Assembly: GCF_029962485.1 (NCBI RefSeq)
Contig: NZ_CP073637.1
Location: 3,162,001-3,226,000, forward strand
Reading direction: 5' to 3'
Origin: Burkholderia cepacia
Lineage (GTDB): Bacteria; Pseudomonadota; Gammaproteobacteria; Burkholderiales; Burkholderiaceae
Length of the DNA: 64,000 nt
Part shown: one piece after another, positions 10,287-20,281 of the stretch
Layout: every line of letters starts with the position of its first letter
How positions within the stretch are numbered: the first letter of the stretch is position 1
Program-made: the position numbers and the translations under genes
Notes under the pieces: generated by a model
The model's input: the letters and a program-made list of their open reading frames with translations, nothing else
Database searches by the model: none
Told to the model about the DNA's origin: nothing

Positions 10287-11423
10287 ATGGACTATGCAAC
10301 TCTCAAGCTGATCTGGTGGCTGCTCGTCGGCGTGCTGCTGATCGGCTTCGCCGTCACCGACGGCTTCGACATGGGCGCGACCGCGCTGCTGCCGTTCCTC
10401 GGCAAGACCGACGACGAGCGCCGCATCATCGTCAACACGGTCGGCGCGACCTGGGAAGGCAACCAGGTGTGGCTGATCACGGCCGGCGGCGCGATGTTCG
10501 CCGCCTGGCCGCTCGTCTACGCGGCGTCGTTCTCCGGCTTCTACTTCGCGATGCTGCTCGTGCTGTTCGCGCTGTTCTTCCGGCCGGTGGGCTTCGACTA
10601 CCGCAGCAAGCGGCCCGACCCGCGCTGGCGCGCGGGCTGGGACTGGGGCCTGTTCGTCGGCGGCTTCGTGCCGGCGCTCGTGTTCGGCGTCGCGTTCGGC
10701 AACCTGCTGCAAGGCGTGCCGTTCAAGTTCGACAGCGACCTGCGCGTGACCTACTACGGCGGCTTCTGGGCGCTGCTGAACCCGTTCGCGCTGCTGTGCG
10801 GGCTCGTCAGCCTCACGATGCTCGTCGCGCACGGCGCCGCGTTCATCAAGATGAAGACCGACGGCGTGATCGCGCGCCGCGCATCGATCGCGCTGCGCGT
10901 GGCGTCGTTCCTCGCGGTCGTGCTGTTCGCGCTGGCCGGCGTGCTGATCGCATCGTATGTCGGCGGCTTCCACATCACGCACGCCGCGCCGACCGACTCC
11001 GTCGCGAACCCGCTGCTCAAGGAAGTCGCCGCCGGTTCGGGCCTGTGGCTCGCGAACTACGGCGAATTCCCGTGGATGATCGCGGCGCCCGTCGTCGGCA
11101 TCGCGGGCGGCCTGCTCGCGATGCTGCTGGCCGGCTCGAAGCAGGAGAAGACGGCCTTCTTCTGCACGGGGCTGATGATCGCGGGCGTGATCCTGACCGC
11201 GGGCTTCTCGATGTTCCCGTTCATCATGCCGTCGTCGCTCGACCCGCGCAGCAGCCTGACCGTATGGGATTCGACGTCGAGCCACATGACGCTGCAGGTC
11301 ATGCTGTTCGCGGTGATCGTGTTCCTGCCGCTCGTGCTGCTCTACACGAGCTGGGTGTATCGCGTGATGCGCGGCAAGGTCACGCGCCAGACGCTCGAGG
11401 ACAACAAGCACTCGATGTATTGA
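10287..11423 (+). CDS. cydB: Cytochrome bd ubiquinol oxidase subunit II
   Basis: A 378-aa membrane protein, full family length, forming the pseudo-symmetric partner of CydA. The N-terminus ([23 protein letters not shown], then TDGFDMGA) and [20 protein letters not shown] are diagnostic of CydB; about eight to nine hydrophobic helices follow. The ATG at 10287 has AAGGA about ten bases upstream. It is cotranscribed with cydA (31 bp gap) and cydX (57 bp gap). Confidence 0.96.
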   Translation: MDYATLKLIWWLLVGVLLIGFAVTDGFDMGATALLPFLGKTDDERRIIVNTVGATWEGNQVWLITAGGAMFAAWPLVYAASFSGFYFAMLLVLFALFFRPVGFDYRSKRPDPRWRAGWDWGLFVGGFVPALVFGVAFGNLLQGVPFKFDSDLRVTYYGGFWALLNPFALLCGLVSLTMLVAHGAAFIKMKTDGVIARRASIALRVASFLAVVLFALAGVLIASYVGGFHITHAAPTDSVANPLLKEVAAGSGLWLANYGEFPWMIAAPVVGIAGGLLAMLLAGSKQEKTAFFCTGLMIAGVILTAGFSMFPFIMPSSLDPRSSLTVWDSTSSHMTLQVMLFAVIVFLPLVLLYTSWVYRVMRGKVTRQTLEDNKHSMY

Positions 11424-11480
11424 AGAACCGGGCCGGGGCGCGCCCGCGCCCTCGCCCACCGTTTCGCAAGGAGTCGGATC

Positions 11481-11603
11481 ATGTGGTATTTCAGCTGGAT
11501 TCTCGGTATCGGCGTCGCGCTGTCGTTCGGCATCGTCAATGCGATGTGGCTCGAAGCGCGGCAGAAGCCGCAGGAAGCGCCCGTACGCACACGCCGCGAC
11601 TGA
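11481..11603 (+). CDS. cydX: Cytochrome bd oxidase small subunit CydX/YbgT family
   Basis: A 40-aa single-helix protein: MWYFSWILGIGVALSFGIVN followed by AMWLEARQKPQEAPVRTRRD. The MWYFSWILG start and the glycine-rich helix are the CydX signature; the peptide stabilises the heme b595/d site of CydAB. An AAGGAG site lies 9 nt before the ATG. It is the last gene of the cyd operon and is followed by a terminator at 11651. Confidence 0.93.
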   Translation: MWYFSWILGIGVALSFGIVNAMWLEARQKPQEAPVRTRRD

Positions 11604-11650
11604 CGCCCGCCTGACGCGTGCGGCCGAGCGCGCCGCCGCCGTCCGGAACG

Positions 11651-11677
11651 AACCTCGCTTCGCGCGAGGTTTTTTTT
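11651..11677 (+). terminator. Rho-independent terminator of the cyd operon
   Basis: AACCTCGC / GCGAGGTT stem (8 bp, loop TTCGC) at 11651-11671, running into a run of T residues to 11677. Confidence 0.92.
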
Positions 11678-11732
11678 CGTCCGGCCCGTCCGGACGGGCG
11701 CCGCGCGTCGATGCCAATTTAGCGCCAGATTG

Positions 11733-11749
11733 ATACCACTTGAATACCA
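11733..11749. promoter_or_regulatory. NagR-like half-sites upstream of the hexosaminidase gene
   Basis: ATACCA occurs twice, at 11733-11738 and 11744-11749, within ATTGATACCAC and TTGAATACCAAT. It matches the core of the palindromic operator at the nagR promoter (TAATACCAGT), suggesting coordinate control of the chitobiase gene by NagR. The rest of the 567-bp gap (11604-12170) holds only the cyd terminator and no ORF I would support. Confidence 0.4.
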
Positions 11750-12170
11750 ATAAAAGGTTTCATAAGATCTTTGGACACGGCCGCTGACAGGCCGATTCCT
11801 TCTGGGTGGGGGAGACATGCGAATTCCGTGTGTGGCGCGCGCCTGCGCGCCGTATCGACGTCCGCGTACCGCGGCGTCCGCTGTCGCGCTCGCGCGCGGC
11901 CGGCCGAACAGGGTCGGCTGCGGCCGGCTCGCCGCCGCCGCCGCCGCCATTGTGGTGCGCCGCCGATGATCATGCGCACACCGCCCGGCCGATCCGATCG
12001 GCACGCGTGCCCGCCTCCCGTTCCGTAACGCACGCCCGCGCGTGCAGATTGCGCGCGGTGCAGTCGCATCGCCCCGCGTGCTGGTATCTCCCGCAGCTCC
12101 ACTGAAAGACCCGATCGCAGCGACGTCGCTCCACGACGCCGCTACGCCCCCTTTTTTCTCAGGAGTTCGA

Positions 12171-14654
12171 ATGAAGCGCATCATGCCCTCCCTTCTTGCA
12201 AGCCTGCTGGTCGCGGCGCTATCGCCGGCCGTGATCGCGGCCCAACCCGCACCGGCGGCTTCCGGCGCGACCGCCGGCACCGCGCTGGCTAGCGCACAAG
12301 CGGCCAGTCTCGCGACGCTGCTGTCGAACGGCCTCGCATTGCGCGTCGCCGTCGACAACAACCACGCGGCCACGGCCGGCGTGCCGTGCGCCGATCTTGG
12401 CGCCGACGGCGCGGCCTGCGCGACAGGCCGCCTGATCCTGCAGAACCGCGGCCACCAGGTAATCGCCGACGGCGGCTGGAAGCTCTACCTGCACAGCATT
12501 CGCCGGCTGCTGCGGATCGATCGCCCGGGCTTCGCGCTGCGGCGGCTCACCGGCGACCTGTACGAACTGACGCCGCAGCCGGGCTCGGTGCGGCTCGCAC
12601 CCGGTGAACGCCTCGAACTGCCGTTCGTCGCCGAATACTGGCTGCTGCGCTACAGCGACGTGATCCCGCGCCCGTACGTGGTGGTCGATGGCGCGCCGCC
12701 CGCCGTGCTGCGCTACAACGACACCGACGACGAGCTGCGCTACGTCGAATCGCTGCCGGCCGACGCGCAGAACAACTCGACCGGCAATGCGCCGCCGGTG
12801 GCCGCACGACCCGACGCGAGCCGCGCGCTGCCGAGCGTGAAGCGCGAACAGCCGCTGCCCGGTACGCTCGACCTGCGCGGCGTCGAACTCGCGCTGCCGG
12901 ACCTGCCCGACGCGCAGGTCGCGGCGCTGCGCGAACGCGCGACGACCCTCGGGCTCGACGGTGCGCGCGTGCCCGTCCGCGGCGCCGTCGCGCCGCGCCG
13001 GCTGCCGGCCGACATCGCGACGCCGGGCGGCTACCGGCTGGCGATCGGGCCGCGTGGCGTCCTGATCGAAGGCTACGATCGCGCGGGCCTCTACTACGGC
13101 GTGCAGACGCTCTACTCGCTCGCGCCGGCCGGCGGCGGCCCGATCCCGGCGATGCTCGTCGAGGATGCGCCGCGCTTCACCCATCGCGGGATGCACGTCG
13201 ACCTCGCGCGCAACTTCAAGCACCCGGCGACGCTGCGCCGCCTGATCGACCAGATGAGCGCATACAAGCTCAACCGCCTGCACCTGCACCTGTCCGACGA
13301 CGAAGGCTGGCGCATCGAGATTCCCGGCCTGCCCGAGCTGACCGAGATCGGTTCGCGCCGCTGCCACGACCCGAGCGAGACACGCTGCCTGCTGCCGCAG
13401 CTCGGCTCCGGCCCCGACAACCGTTCGGGCGGCGGCTACCTGACGCGCGACGACTACGTGGCGCTCGTGCGCTACGCGGCCGCGCACTTCGTGCAGATCA
13501 TCCCCGAGATCGACATGCCCGCGCATGCGCGGGCGGCCGTCGTGACGATGGAAGCGCGCTACCGGCGGCTGCATGCGGCCGGCCGCGAACAGGAAGCGAA
13601 CGCGTACCGGCTGCTCGATCCGCAGGACACGACGAACCTGACGACGGTGCAGTTCTACGACCGGCGCAGCGACCTGAACCCGTGCGTGCCGGGCGCGCTC
13701 AATTTCGCGTCGAAAGTGATTCGCGAGATCGCGGCGATGCATTCGGACGCCCAGGCACCGCTGCATACCTGGCACTACGGCGGCGACGAAGCGAAGAACA
13801 TCTTCCTCGGCGCGGGCTTCCAGCCGCTGAACGGCACCGACCCGAACAAGGGGCGCATCGACCTCGCCACGCAGGACAAGCCGTGGGCGCGTTCGCCCGC
13901 GTGCACGGCGCTGCTCCAGCGCGGCGAGATCAAGTCGATCGACGAGCTGCCGACGCGTTTCGCGAAACAGGTGAGCGCGGCGGTCAACGCGAACGGGATC
14001 GACACGATGGCCGCGTGGCAGGACGGCATCAAGCATGCGAACGGGCCGCAGGACTTCAGCACGCGCCGCGTGATGGTGTCGCTGTGGGACACGATCTTCT
14101 GGGGGGCGTCGGACAGCGTGCGCGACCTGAGCGGCAAGGGCTACCTGACGGTGCTCGCGCTGCCCGACTACCTGTACTTCGACTTCCCGTACACGCTCAA
14201 CCCGCGCGAGCGCGGCTACTACTGGGGCTCGCACGCGACGGACGAGTACAAGGTGTTCTCGCTCGCGCCGGAGAACCTGCCGCAGAACGCGGAAGTGATG
14301 GGCGACCGCGACGGCAACCCGTTCGAGGTCACCGGCACGGGTCCCGCGCCGCGTATCGAAGGCATGCAGGGCCAGGCGTGGGGCGAGGTGATGCGCAACG
14401 ACACCTTCCTCGAATACATGGCCTACCCACGGCTGCTCGCGCTCGCCGAGCGCGCGTGGCACCGGGCCGACTGGGAGCTGCCGTATGCGGCCGGCGTGCG
14501 TTTCAAGCGCGGCGACACGCATCACGTCGACACGGCCGCGCTGCAGCGCGACTGGGCCGGTTTCGCGACGCTGCTCACGCAACGCGAATTGCCGAAGCTC
14601 GACCGCGCCGGTGTCGGCTACCGGAAGCCGACCTTCACGCTGACGAATCCGTGA
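12171..14654 (+). CDS. Secreted beta-N-acetylhexosaminidase / chitobiase (GH20)
   Basis: An 827-aa exported glycosidase that releases N-acetylglucosamine from chitobiose-type oligomers. A signal peptide (MKRIMPSLLASLLVAALSPA, cleavage after VIAAQ or nearby) is followed by a chitobiase-type N-terminal carbohydrate-binding/Ig-like part, a GH20b domain, and the catalytic barrel with FTHRGMHVDLARNFK, LHLHLSDDEGWR, PEIDMPAHARA and the catalytic Asp539-Glu540 pair in HYGGDEAKN. The architecture resembles periplasmic or surface chitobiases. The ATG at 12171 has AGGAG at 6-nt spacing. It converges on nagE, and together they form a chitin-sugar use module: hydrolysis outside the cytoplasm, PTS uptake and cytoplasmic catabolism. 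Confidence 0.92.
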   Translation: MKRIMPSLLASLLVAALSPAVIAAQPAPAASGATAGTALASAQAASLATLLSNGLALRVAVDNNHAATAGVPCADLGADGAACATGRLILQNRGHQVIADGGWKLYLHSIRRLLRIDRPGFALRRLTGDLYELTPQPGSVRLAPGERLELPFVAEYWLLRYSDVIPRPYVVVDGAPPAVLRYNDTDDELRYVESLPADAQNNSTGNAPPVAARPDASRALPSVKREQPLPGTLDLRGVELALPDLPDAQVAALRERATTLGLDGARVPVRGAVAPRRLPADIATPGGYRLAIGPRGVLIEGYDRAGLYYGVQTLYSLAPAGGGPIPAMLVEDAPRFTHRGMHVDLARNFKHPATLRRLIDQMSAYKLNRLHLHLSDDEGWRIEIPGLPELTEIGSRRCHDPSETRCLLPQLGSGPDNRSGGGYLTRDDYVALVRYAAAHFVQIIPEIDMPAHARAAVVTMEARYRRLHAAGREQEANAYRLLDPQDTTNLTTVQFYDRRSDLNPCVPGALNFASKVIREIAAMHSDAQAPLHTWHYGGDEAKNIFLGAGFQPLNGTDPNKGRIDLATQDKPWARSPACTALLQRGEIKSIDELPTRFAKQVSAAVNANGIDTMAAWQDGIKHANGPQDFSTRRVMVSLWDTIFWGASDSVRDLSGKGYLTVLALPDYLYFDFPYTLNPRERGYYWGSHATDEYKVFSLAPENLPQNAEVMGDRDGNPFEVTGTGPAPRIEGMQGQAWGEVMRNDTFLEYMAYPRLLALAERAWHRADWELPYAAGVRFKRGDTHHVDTAALQRDWAGFATLLTQRELPKLDRAGVGYRKPTFTLTNP

Positions 14655-14717
14655 TCGGCTGAACGCCCGGACGACGTGCGATGCAAACGCATGCATCGCG
14701 CAATCGCCCGGACCAAA

Positions 14718-14758
14718 GAAAAACGGCTTGCGACACATACGTCGCAAGCCGTTTTCGT
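14718..14758. terminator. Bidirectional terminator between hexosaminidase and nagE
   Basis: A 15-bp stem (AAAACGGCTTGCGAC / GTCGCAAGCCGTTTT) with loop ACATAC spans 14720-14755. The A-run and T-run on its flanks allow it to stop transcripts from both convergent genes. Confidence 0.92.
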
Positions 14759-14807
14759 TTTACTGCCCGGCCGAACCCGCCACGCGGATCAGGCCGGCTT
14801 CATCACA

Positions 14808-16577
14808 TCAGGCCGGTTGCGCGGCCGCCGCGCTGCCCGACGGCGGCAGGCGCGCGCCGAGCTGTTCGGCATAGCGCGCGGCCGCGTTGCCGCAGACGAT
14901 GTGGAACGTGTCGAGCGACACCCATGCAACGTCGAGCGCACCGAGGCGATCGCGATCGACTGCCGACGGATCGCGCACGACCACACGCAGGCGCGTGGTC
15001 GCCACCGCGTCGAGCGATGCGACGTTGGTCGCGCCGCCGAACACCGCGAGCCAGCGCGTCGGTTCCGGATCGAGCGGGCCGGCGGCCGCGCCCGTGACAG
15101 GCTGCGCGGCGGCGGCCGTCGCGGTCGACGCGGCGCCGGTCGCGCCGCTGCCGATCGCGACACGCATCTCGTCGGCAATGATGTCTGCCTCGGGCCCGAT
15201 GATCACCTGCACGCTGTTGCCGCCGCGCTTGAGCACGCCGCGCGCGCCGATCGACTTCAGTTCCGGCTCCGAGACCTTCTCCGGATCGACGACGGTCAGG
15301 CGCAGGCGCGTCGTGCATGCGTCGACGACCGACAGGTTGCCCGCACCGCCGAGTGCGGCGATGTAGCGTTGCGCGCGCGGTGCGGCGGCCGTCGCGGCCC
15401 CCCCCGCAGCCGGTGCGACGAAGCCGCCCGATGCGTACGATTCGGCAGGCGCATCGGCCGATGCCGGCTCGCGGCCCGGCGTCGCCATGTTGAACTTGCG
15501 GATGAAGAAGCGGAACAGCCCGTAGTACGCGGCGCCGTACGCGATGCCGAGCGGAATCGCGATCCAGCCCTTCGTCGACAGCCCGTAGTTCAGCACGTAG
15601 TCGATTGCGCCGGCCGAGAACGTGAAGCCGAGCTTCACGTCGAGGATCTGGCAGATCGCGAGCGACAGCCCCGTCAGCACCGCGTGGATCACGTACAGCA
15701 CCGGCGCGAGGAACATGAAGCTGAATTCGATCGGTTCGGTCACGCCGGTCAGGAACGACGTGAGCGCCATCGAGAACAGCAAGCCGCCGACCATCGCGCG
15801 GCGCTCCTTCGGTGCCTCGTGCAGCATCGCGAGACACGCGGCCGGCAGGCCGAACATCATGATCGGGAAGAAGCCGGCCATGAAGGTGCCCGCGGTCGGG
15901 TCGCCCGCGAAGAAGCGGTGCAGGTCGCCGTGCACGATCTCGCCGCCGGCAGGCGGCGTGAAGTTGCCGAACACGAACCATGCGAGCGAGTTGATGATGT
16001 GGTGCAGGCCCGTGACGAGCAGCAGGCGGTTCAGGAAGCCGAACACGAACGCACCGATCGCGCCCGCCGTCGTCAGCCACTGGCCGGCCGCGTCGATCAG
16101 ATGCTGGACCGGCTGCCACACGTACCCGAACACGATGCCGAGTATCACGCACACCAGCCCCGTGATGATCGGCACGAACCGTTTGCCGCCGAAGAACGCG
16201 AGGTAGTCCGGCAGCTTGATGTCCTTGTAGCGGTTGTACAGCAGGCCCGCGACGACACCCGCGATGATCCCGGACAGCACGCCCATGTTCAGCTTGGGAT
16301 CGATGTCCTTCATGATCGCGGTTTCGATCAGGTAGCCGATCGCGCCCGCGAGCGCCGCCACGCCGTTGTTGTCCTTCGCGAAACCGACCGCCACGCCGAT
16401 CGCGAACAGCAGCGGCAGGTTGTCGAAGATCGCGCCGCCGGCATCGGCGATCATCTTGATGTTGAACACGTCCGGCTGGCCGAGTCGCAGCAGGATGCCG
16501 GCAACCGGCAGTACCGCGATCGGCAGCATCAGTGCCCGGCCCAGGCCCTGTATTTTCAGAAACGGATTCCCGTTCAT
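14808..16577 (-). CDS. nagE: PTS N-acetylglucosamine permease, EIICB with a second, degenerate EIIB domain
   Basis: A 589-aa inner-membrane PTS permease that imports GlcNAc as GlcNAc-6-phosphate. The EIIC part (about 1-370) has MNGNPFLKIQGLGRALMLPI, the LVTGLHHIINSLAW loop and TGVTEPIEFSFMFLAP. An EIIB domain follows with the phosphocysteine Cys421 in VVDACTTRLRL. A second EIIB-like domain occupies about 490-575; at the equivalent place (LDAVATTRLRV) the Cys is Ala526, so it cannot be phosphorylated. No EIIA is attached; it is supplied by the adjacent EIIA-HPr-EI fusion. It is the last gene of the nag operon, 89 bp after that gene. Confidence 0.93.
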   Translation of the reverse strand: MNGNPFLKIQGLGRALMLPIAVLPVAGILLRLGQPDVFNIKMIADAGGAIFDNLPLLFAIGVAVGFAKDNNGVAALAGAIGYLIETAIMKDIDPKLNMGVLSGIIAGVVAGLLYNRYKDIKLPDYLAFFGGKRFVPIITGLVCVILGIVFGYVWQPVQHLIDAAGQWLTTAGAIGAFVFGFLNRLLLVTGLHHIINSLAWFVFGNFTPPAGGEIVHGDLHRFFAGDPTAGTFMAGFFPIMMFGLPAACLAMLHEAPKERRAMVGGLLFSMALTSFLTGVTEPIEFSFMFLAPVLYVIHAVLTGLSLAICQILDVKLGFTFSAGAIDYVLNYGLSTKGWIAIPLGIAYGAAYYGLFRFFIRKFNMATPGREPASADAPAESYASGGFVAPAAGGAATAAAPRAQRYIAALGGAGNLSVVDACTTRLRLTVVDPEKVSEPELKSIGARGVLKRGGNSVQVIIGPEADIIADEMRVAIGSGATGAASTATAAAAQPVTGAAAGPLDPEPTRWLAVFGGATNVASLDAVATTRLRVVVRDPSAVDRDRLGALDVAWVSLDTFHIVCGNAAARYAEQLGARLPPSGSAAAAQPA

Positions 16578-16666
16578 TCAGTCCTCCAATCCTTGTCTCG
16601 TCGTTAATCGTCGTTGACCTAATTACGCTCTTGTACCGAAACGGGCCGCGCGCCCGCCGCCGACGT

Positions 16667-19249
16667 TCAGTCGAGCGGCCAGACCTCGCGGCTTGCTGCC
16701 CTTACCGCCTGTGCCGAATCGAGCGCGAGCAGATCCTGCGCGCGCTGACGGCACAACTGGTAATCGAGACGGCGCACACGCGCCTTGATGCCCGGCACCG
16801 AAACGGGGTCGACCGACAGTTCGGTCACGCCGAGGCCCACCAGGATCGGCACCGCGAGCGGATCGCCGCCGAGCGCGCCGCATACGCCAACCCACTTGCC
16901 GTGCTTCGCGGCGCCGCGCACCGCGATGTCGATCAGGCGCAGCACCGCCGGGTGCAGGCCATCGGATTGCGCGGCCAGATCGGCCTGGCAGCGGTCCATC
17001 GCGAGCGTGTACTGGGTCAGGTCGTTGGTGCCGATCGACAGGAAATCCGCGTGCTGCGCGAGTTGGTCGGCCAGCAGCGCGGCCGACGGCACCTCGATCA
17101 TCACGCCGACCTCGATCGGCTCGGTACGGCCCTGCGCGCGCGCGAATTCGTCGATGCGCTTGCGCAGCCGCACGAGTTCACCTGCGTCGGTGACCATCGG
17201 CAGCAGGATGCGCACCGCGCCGAACGGCTTCACCGCGAGCAGGCCCTGCAATTGATCGTCGAGCAGATCGGGGCGCACCTGCGCGAGGCGGATGCCGCGC
17301 AGGCCGAGCGCCGGGTTCGGTTCGGGCGGCAGCGTCAGGTAGTCGACTTCCTTGTCGGCGCCGACGTCGAGGGTGCGGATGATCGCGGTGCGACCCTGCA
17401 GCGCATCGACGATCGACTGGTAGCTCTGCTGGTGTTCGACGACCGTCGGCGCGGCCTGGCGATGGATGAACATCAGCTCGGTGCGCAGCAGGCCGACCGC
17501 GTCGGCGCCGTTGTCGACCGCGGTGTTCGCGTCGTCGAGCGTCGCGATGTTCGCGGCGACCTCGATCGCGCGACCATCGACGGTCTCGGCGGCAACGCCT
17601 GCCAGTTGCCGGTTCGCCTCGCGCACGCCGTCCAGGCGCTGGCGTTCGTGCCGCGCACGCTCGACGTCGAGCGCGGTCGGCGCGTGTTCGAGCCGGCCCG
17701 CGCTCGCATCGACGACGACCTGCGTGCCGTCCGGGATCGCATACAGCGCATCGCCGACCGCGACCAGCGCCGGAATGCCGAGCTGCCGCGCGATGATCGC
17801 CGCGTGCGACGTCGCGCCGCCACGCGCCATCACGAGCGCGGTCACGCGCTGGCGATCGAGCGACGACAAGTCCGACGGCGTGAATTCCTCGGCCGCGAGC
17901 ACGGCTTCGTCGGGCAGCGCACGCGCGGCGCCGTTCGTGTGGCCGAGCGCGCGCAGCACGCGCTTCTCGATGTCGCGCAGGTCGGCCGCACGTTCGGCGA
18001 GCAGCGCATCGTCGAGCTTCGACAGCGTGTCGATCTGCGTGCGGATCGTCGCGCGCCACGCGAAGCCCGCGCTCTTGCCGAGACTGATCAGGTCGCGCGC
18101 CGCATCGATCAGCGTCGGGTCTTCCAGCAGCACGCGATGCACCGCGAAGATGCCCGCTTCACCGACCGCGCCGCGCGCGGATGCGTTGCGCACCGTTTCG
18201 TCGAGTTCGGCGTCGACCGCCTTCAGCGCCTGGTCGAGCTGGCGGCTTTCCGCAGCCGGCGTGCCCGAAGCCTGCTCGGGCGGCACGATTTCCGCATCGT
18301 CGAGACGCACCAGCGTGCCGACCGCGATGCCGGGCGCCGCGCACACACCTGCGAGCGTGTTCGGGTCGATTGGCGCGCCGGTGTTGCGCGCGACCGTCTG
18401 CGGTGCGGGCGACCTCAGCCGCGCCGGTTTTTCCTCGACTTCGCCGTGCGCTTCACGCAGCAGCTCGTGCTCGACCGCATCGACAGCCTGTTGCGCGTGC
18501 GCGCCGCGGCCGACCAGTTCGACCGTCGCGCCTTCGCCGGCGCCGAGGCCGAGCAGGCCAACGACGCTCGCGATCGATGCCTTGCGTCCGTCGAACAGCA
18601 CGTCGACACTCGCGTCGAACCCGCGCACCGCTTCACGCGCACGCGCGGCCGGCCGCGCGTGCAGGCCGCCCGGCTGTGCGAGCACGATCTCGCGGCGCAC
18701 TTCGTTCGTTGCCGCCGCACCGGTTCGTGCCGCCTGCGCAGCCGCTTCGCCCTTGCCGCGCAGCGCGAGCAACGGCGTCTCGCCGGCCGTCGCGAAACCG
18801 CTCGCGCGATCGACGACCTCGAACGCGTCGGAGTTTGCGATCGCGATCACCGACACGAGCGAATGCGCGCTGCGCGCCACCGCGTCCTGGTCGAACTCGA
18901 TCAGCAACGCACCTGCCTCGACACGCGCGCCGGCCTCGACGTGTGCGATGAAGCCCTGCCCGTTCAGCTCGACGGTATCGATGCCGATGTGCAGCAGCAC
19001 TTCCGCGCCTTGCGGCGTCGTGATCGTCACCGCGTGGCCCGTGCGCGCGAGATGCGACACGACGCCCGCGCACGGCGCGACGAGCTTGCCCGCGAGCGGG
19101 TCGATGCCGATGCCGTCGCCGAACATCCCGCCGGAGAACACCGGATCGGGCACGTCGGCCAGCGCGACGATCGGCCCCGTCAAGGGGCTAAGCAGGACGA
19201 TCTGATCATGGGTGGAACTCTTCAACTGGGACTCCTCGGCGCGTCTCAT
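16667..19249 (-). CDS. nagF: PTS phosphoryl carrier fusion EIIA(Glc-type)-HPr-EI
   Basis: An 860-aa soluble protein combining three PTS steps that pass phosphate from PEP to NagE. The EIIA crr-type domain (about 15-160) has phospho-His87 (EVLLHIGIDTVELNG). The HPr domain (about 185-270) has phospho-His197 (GGLHARPAA). The EI domain (about 305-860) has phospho-His482 (GGATSHAAIIARQLGIPA), a PEP-utiliser region and a C-terminal GVCGALGGDP-type segment. The start MRRAEESQLK at 19249 lies 15 bp after the nagB-II stop. With nagE it makes a self-contained GlcNAc phosphorelay, independent of ptsH/ptsI at 54-57 kb. The gene symbol is tentative. Confidence 0.93.
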   Translation of the reverse strand: MRRAEESQLKSSTHDQIVLLSPLTGPIVALADVPDPVFSGGMFGDGIGIDPLAGKLVAPCAGVVSHLARTGHAVTITTPQGAEVLLHIGIDTVELNGQGFIAHVEAGARVEAGALLIEFDQDAVARSAHSLVSVIAIANSDAFEVVDRASGFATAGETPLLALRGKGEAAAQAARTGAAATNEVRREIVLAQPGGLHARPAARAREAVRGFDASVDVLFDGRKASIASVVGLLGLGAGEGATVELVGRGAHAQQAVDAVEHELLREAHGEVEEKPARLRSPAPQTVARNTGAPIDPNTLAGVCAAPGIAVGTLVRLDDAEIVPPEQASGTPAAESRQLDQALKAVDAELDETVRNASARGAVGEAGIFAVHRVLLEDPTLIDAARDLISLGKSAGFAWRATIRTQIDTLSKLDDALLAERAADLRDIEKRVLRALGHTNGAARALPDEAVLAAEEFTPSDLSSLDRQRVTALVMARGGATSHAAIIARQLGIPALVAVGDALYAIPDGTQVVVDASAGRLEHAPTALDVERARHERQRLDGVREANRQLAGVAAETVDGRAIEVAANIATLDDANTAVDNGADAVGLLRTELMFIHRQAAPTVVEHQQSYQSIVDALQGRTAIIRTLDVGADKEVDYLTLPPEPNPALGLRGIRLAQVRPDLLDDQLQGLLAVKPFGAVRILLPMVTDAGELVRLRKRIDEFARAQGRTEPIEVGVMIEVPSAALLADQLAQHADFLSIGTNDLTQYTLAMDRCQADLAAQSDGLHPAVLRLIDIAVRGAAKHGKWVGVCGALGGDPLAVPILVGLGVTELSVDPVSVPGIKARVRRLDYQLCRQRAQDLLALDSAQAVRAASREVWPLD

Positions 19250-19264
19250 CGGCTGTCTCGGCTA

Positions 19265-20281
19265 TCAGTGCGTTTCGGTGACTTTGTTCAGGTGGCGCGG
19301 CGTGTCGGGGTTGCGGCCGCGCGCGACGGCGAGATCCGCCGCCATCACGTAGAACGAAAGAATGGCGGCGATCGGGTCGAGCGCCGGATGGGCGGACTGC
19401 GCGAGCGGCAGCGTCGCACCGGGCGTGCCGGCCGGCACCGCGAGCATCACGGCGGCGCCGCGTGCGCGCATGTCTTCGGCAAGCTGCAGCAGGCCGGCCT
19501 GCTCGGGCCCCGGCGGTGCGAACACGAGCAGCGGATAGTCGCGATCGATCAGCTCCATCGGGCCGTGACGGACTTCGGCACTCGAGAACGCCTCGGCCTG
19601 GATGCCGGACGTTTCCTTCAGCTTCAGCGCGGCTTCCTGCGCAATGGCGAGACCGAGGCCGCGGCCGATCACGATCATCCGCTCGACACCTGCGAGCGCG
19701 GCAACGGCCTGCGACCAGTCGAGCTGGCCGGCCCGCGCGAGCACGTCGGGCAGCCCACGCAGCGCGGTCATCAGCGCGGCGTCGCGCTGCCAGTACGCGA
19801 CGATCTGCGCGGACAGCGACAGCATCGCGATATAGCTCTTCGTCGCGGCGACCGACAGTTCGGGGCCGGCGAGCAGCGGCAACTGGTGCTCGCATGCATC
19901 GGCGAGCGGCGACGGCAGCACGTTCACGGCGGCGACGGTACGCGCGCCGGCTTCGCGCAGCGCGGCCATCGTGTTGACGAGGTCGGGGCTCTTGCCCGAC
20001 TGGGAGAAGGCGATCGCGAGTTGATCCTGCACCTTCAGCGGCGCCTGCTGCAGCGTCGCGACCGACATCGGCAGCGACGCGACCGGCACGCCGAGGCGGC
20101 TCATCGTCAGGCTCGCGAAATAGCTCGCGGCGTGATCCGAGCTGCCGCGTGCGACCGTCAGCGCAACGGCCGGCGGGTGATCGAGCAATTGGCCGGCGAG
20201 CGCTTCGACGCGCGAGGTGTCGGCGATCTGCGCGGCGACGACCTGGGCGGACTCGCGCGCTTCCTTAAGCATATTCGACAA
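19265..20281 (-). CDS. nagB-II: Glucosamine-6-phosphate deaminase, SIS-domain type (NagB-II)
   Basis: A 338-aa protein of two SIS (sugar isomerase) domains, related to the isomerase half of GlmS but lacking the glutaminase domain. Motifs: VARGSSDHAASYFA and AFSQSGKSPDLV in the first domain; ETSGIQAEAFSSAEVRHGPMEL and the C-terminal ARGRNPDTPRHLNKVTET in the second. Such proteins replace classical NagB, converting glucosamine-6-phosphate to fructose-6-phosphate and ammonia. Its start overlaps the nagA 3' end by 17 bp, and position in the nag operon supports the deaminase role over an AgaS-type one. Confidence 0.88.
   Translation of the reverse strand: MSNMLKEARESAQVVAAQIADTSRVEALAGQLLDHPPAVALTVARGSSDHAASYFASLTMSRLGVPVASLPMSVATLQQAPLKVQDQLAIAFSQSGKSPDLVNTMAALREAGARTVAAVNVLPSPLADACEHQLPLLAGPELSVAATKSYIAMLSLSAQIVAYWQRDAALMTALRGLPDVLARAGQLDWSQAVAALAGVERMIVIGRGLGLAIAQEAALKLKETSGIQAEAFSSAEVRHGPMELIDRDYPLLVFAPPGPEQAGLLQLAEDMRARGAAVMLAVPAGTPGATLPLAQSAHPALDPIAAILSFYVMAADLAVARGRNPDTPRHLNKVTETH

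Noticed and set aside
11771..12105. Short overlapping ORFs in the cydX-hexosaminidase gap
   Set aside because: No ribosome site, no family resemblance and an Arg-rich composition typical of noncoding GC-rich DNA.
12219..14747. Long minus-strand frame opposite the GH20 hexosaminidase
   Set aside because: Antisense shadow of a gene with clear catalytic motifs and a signal peptide.
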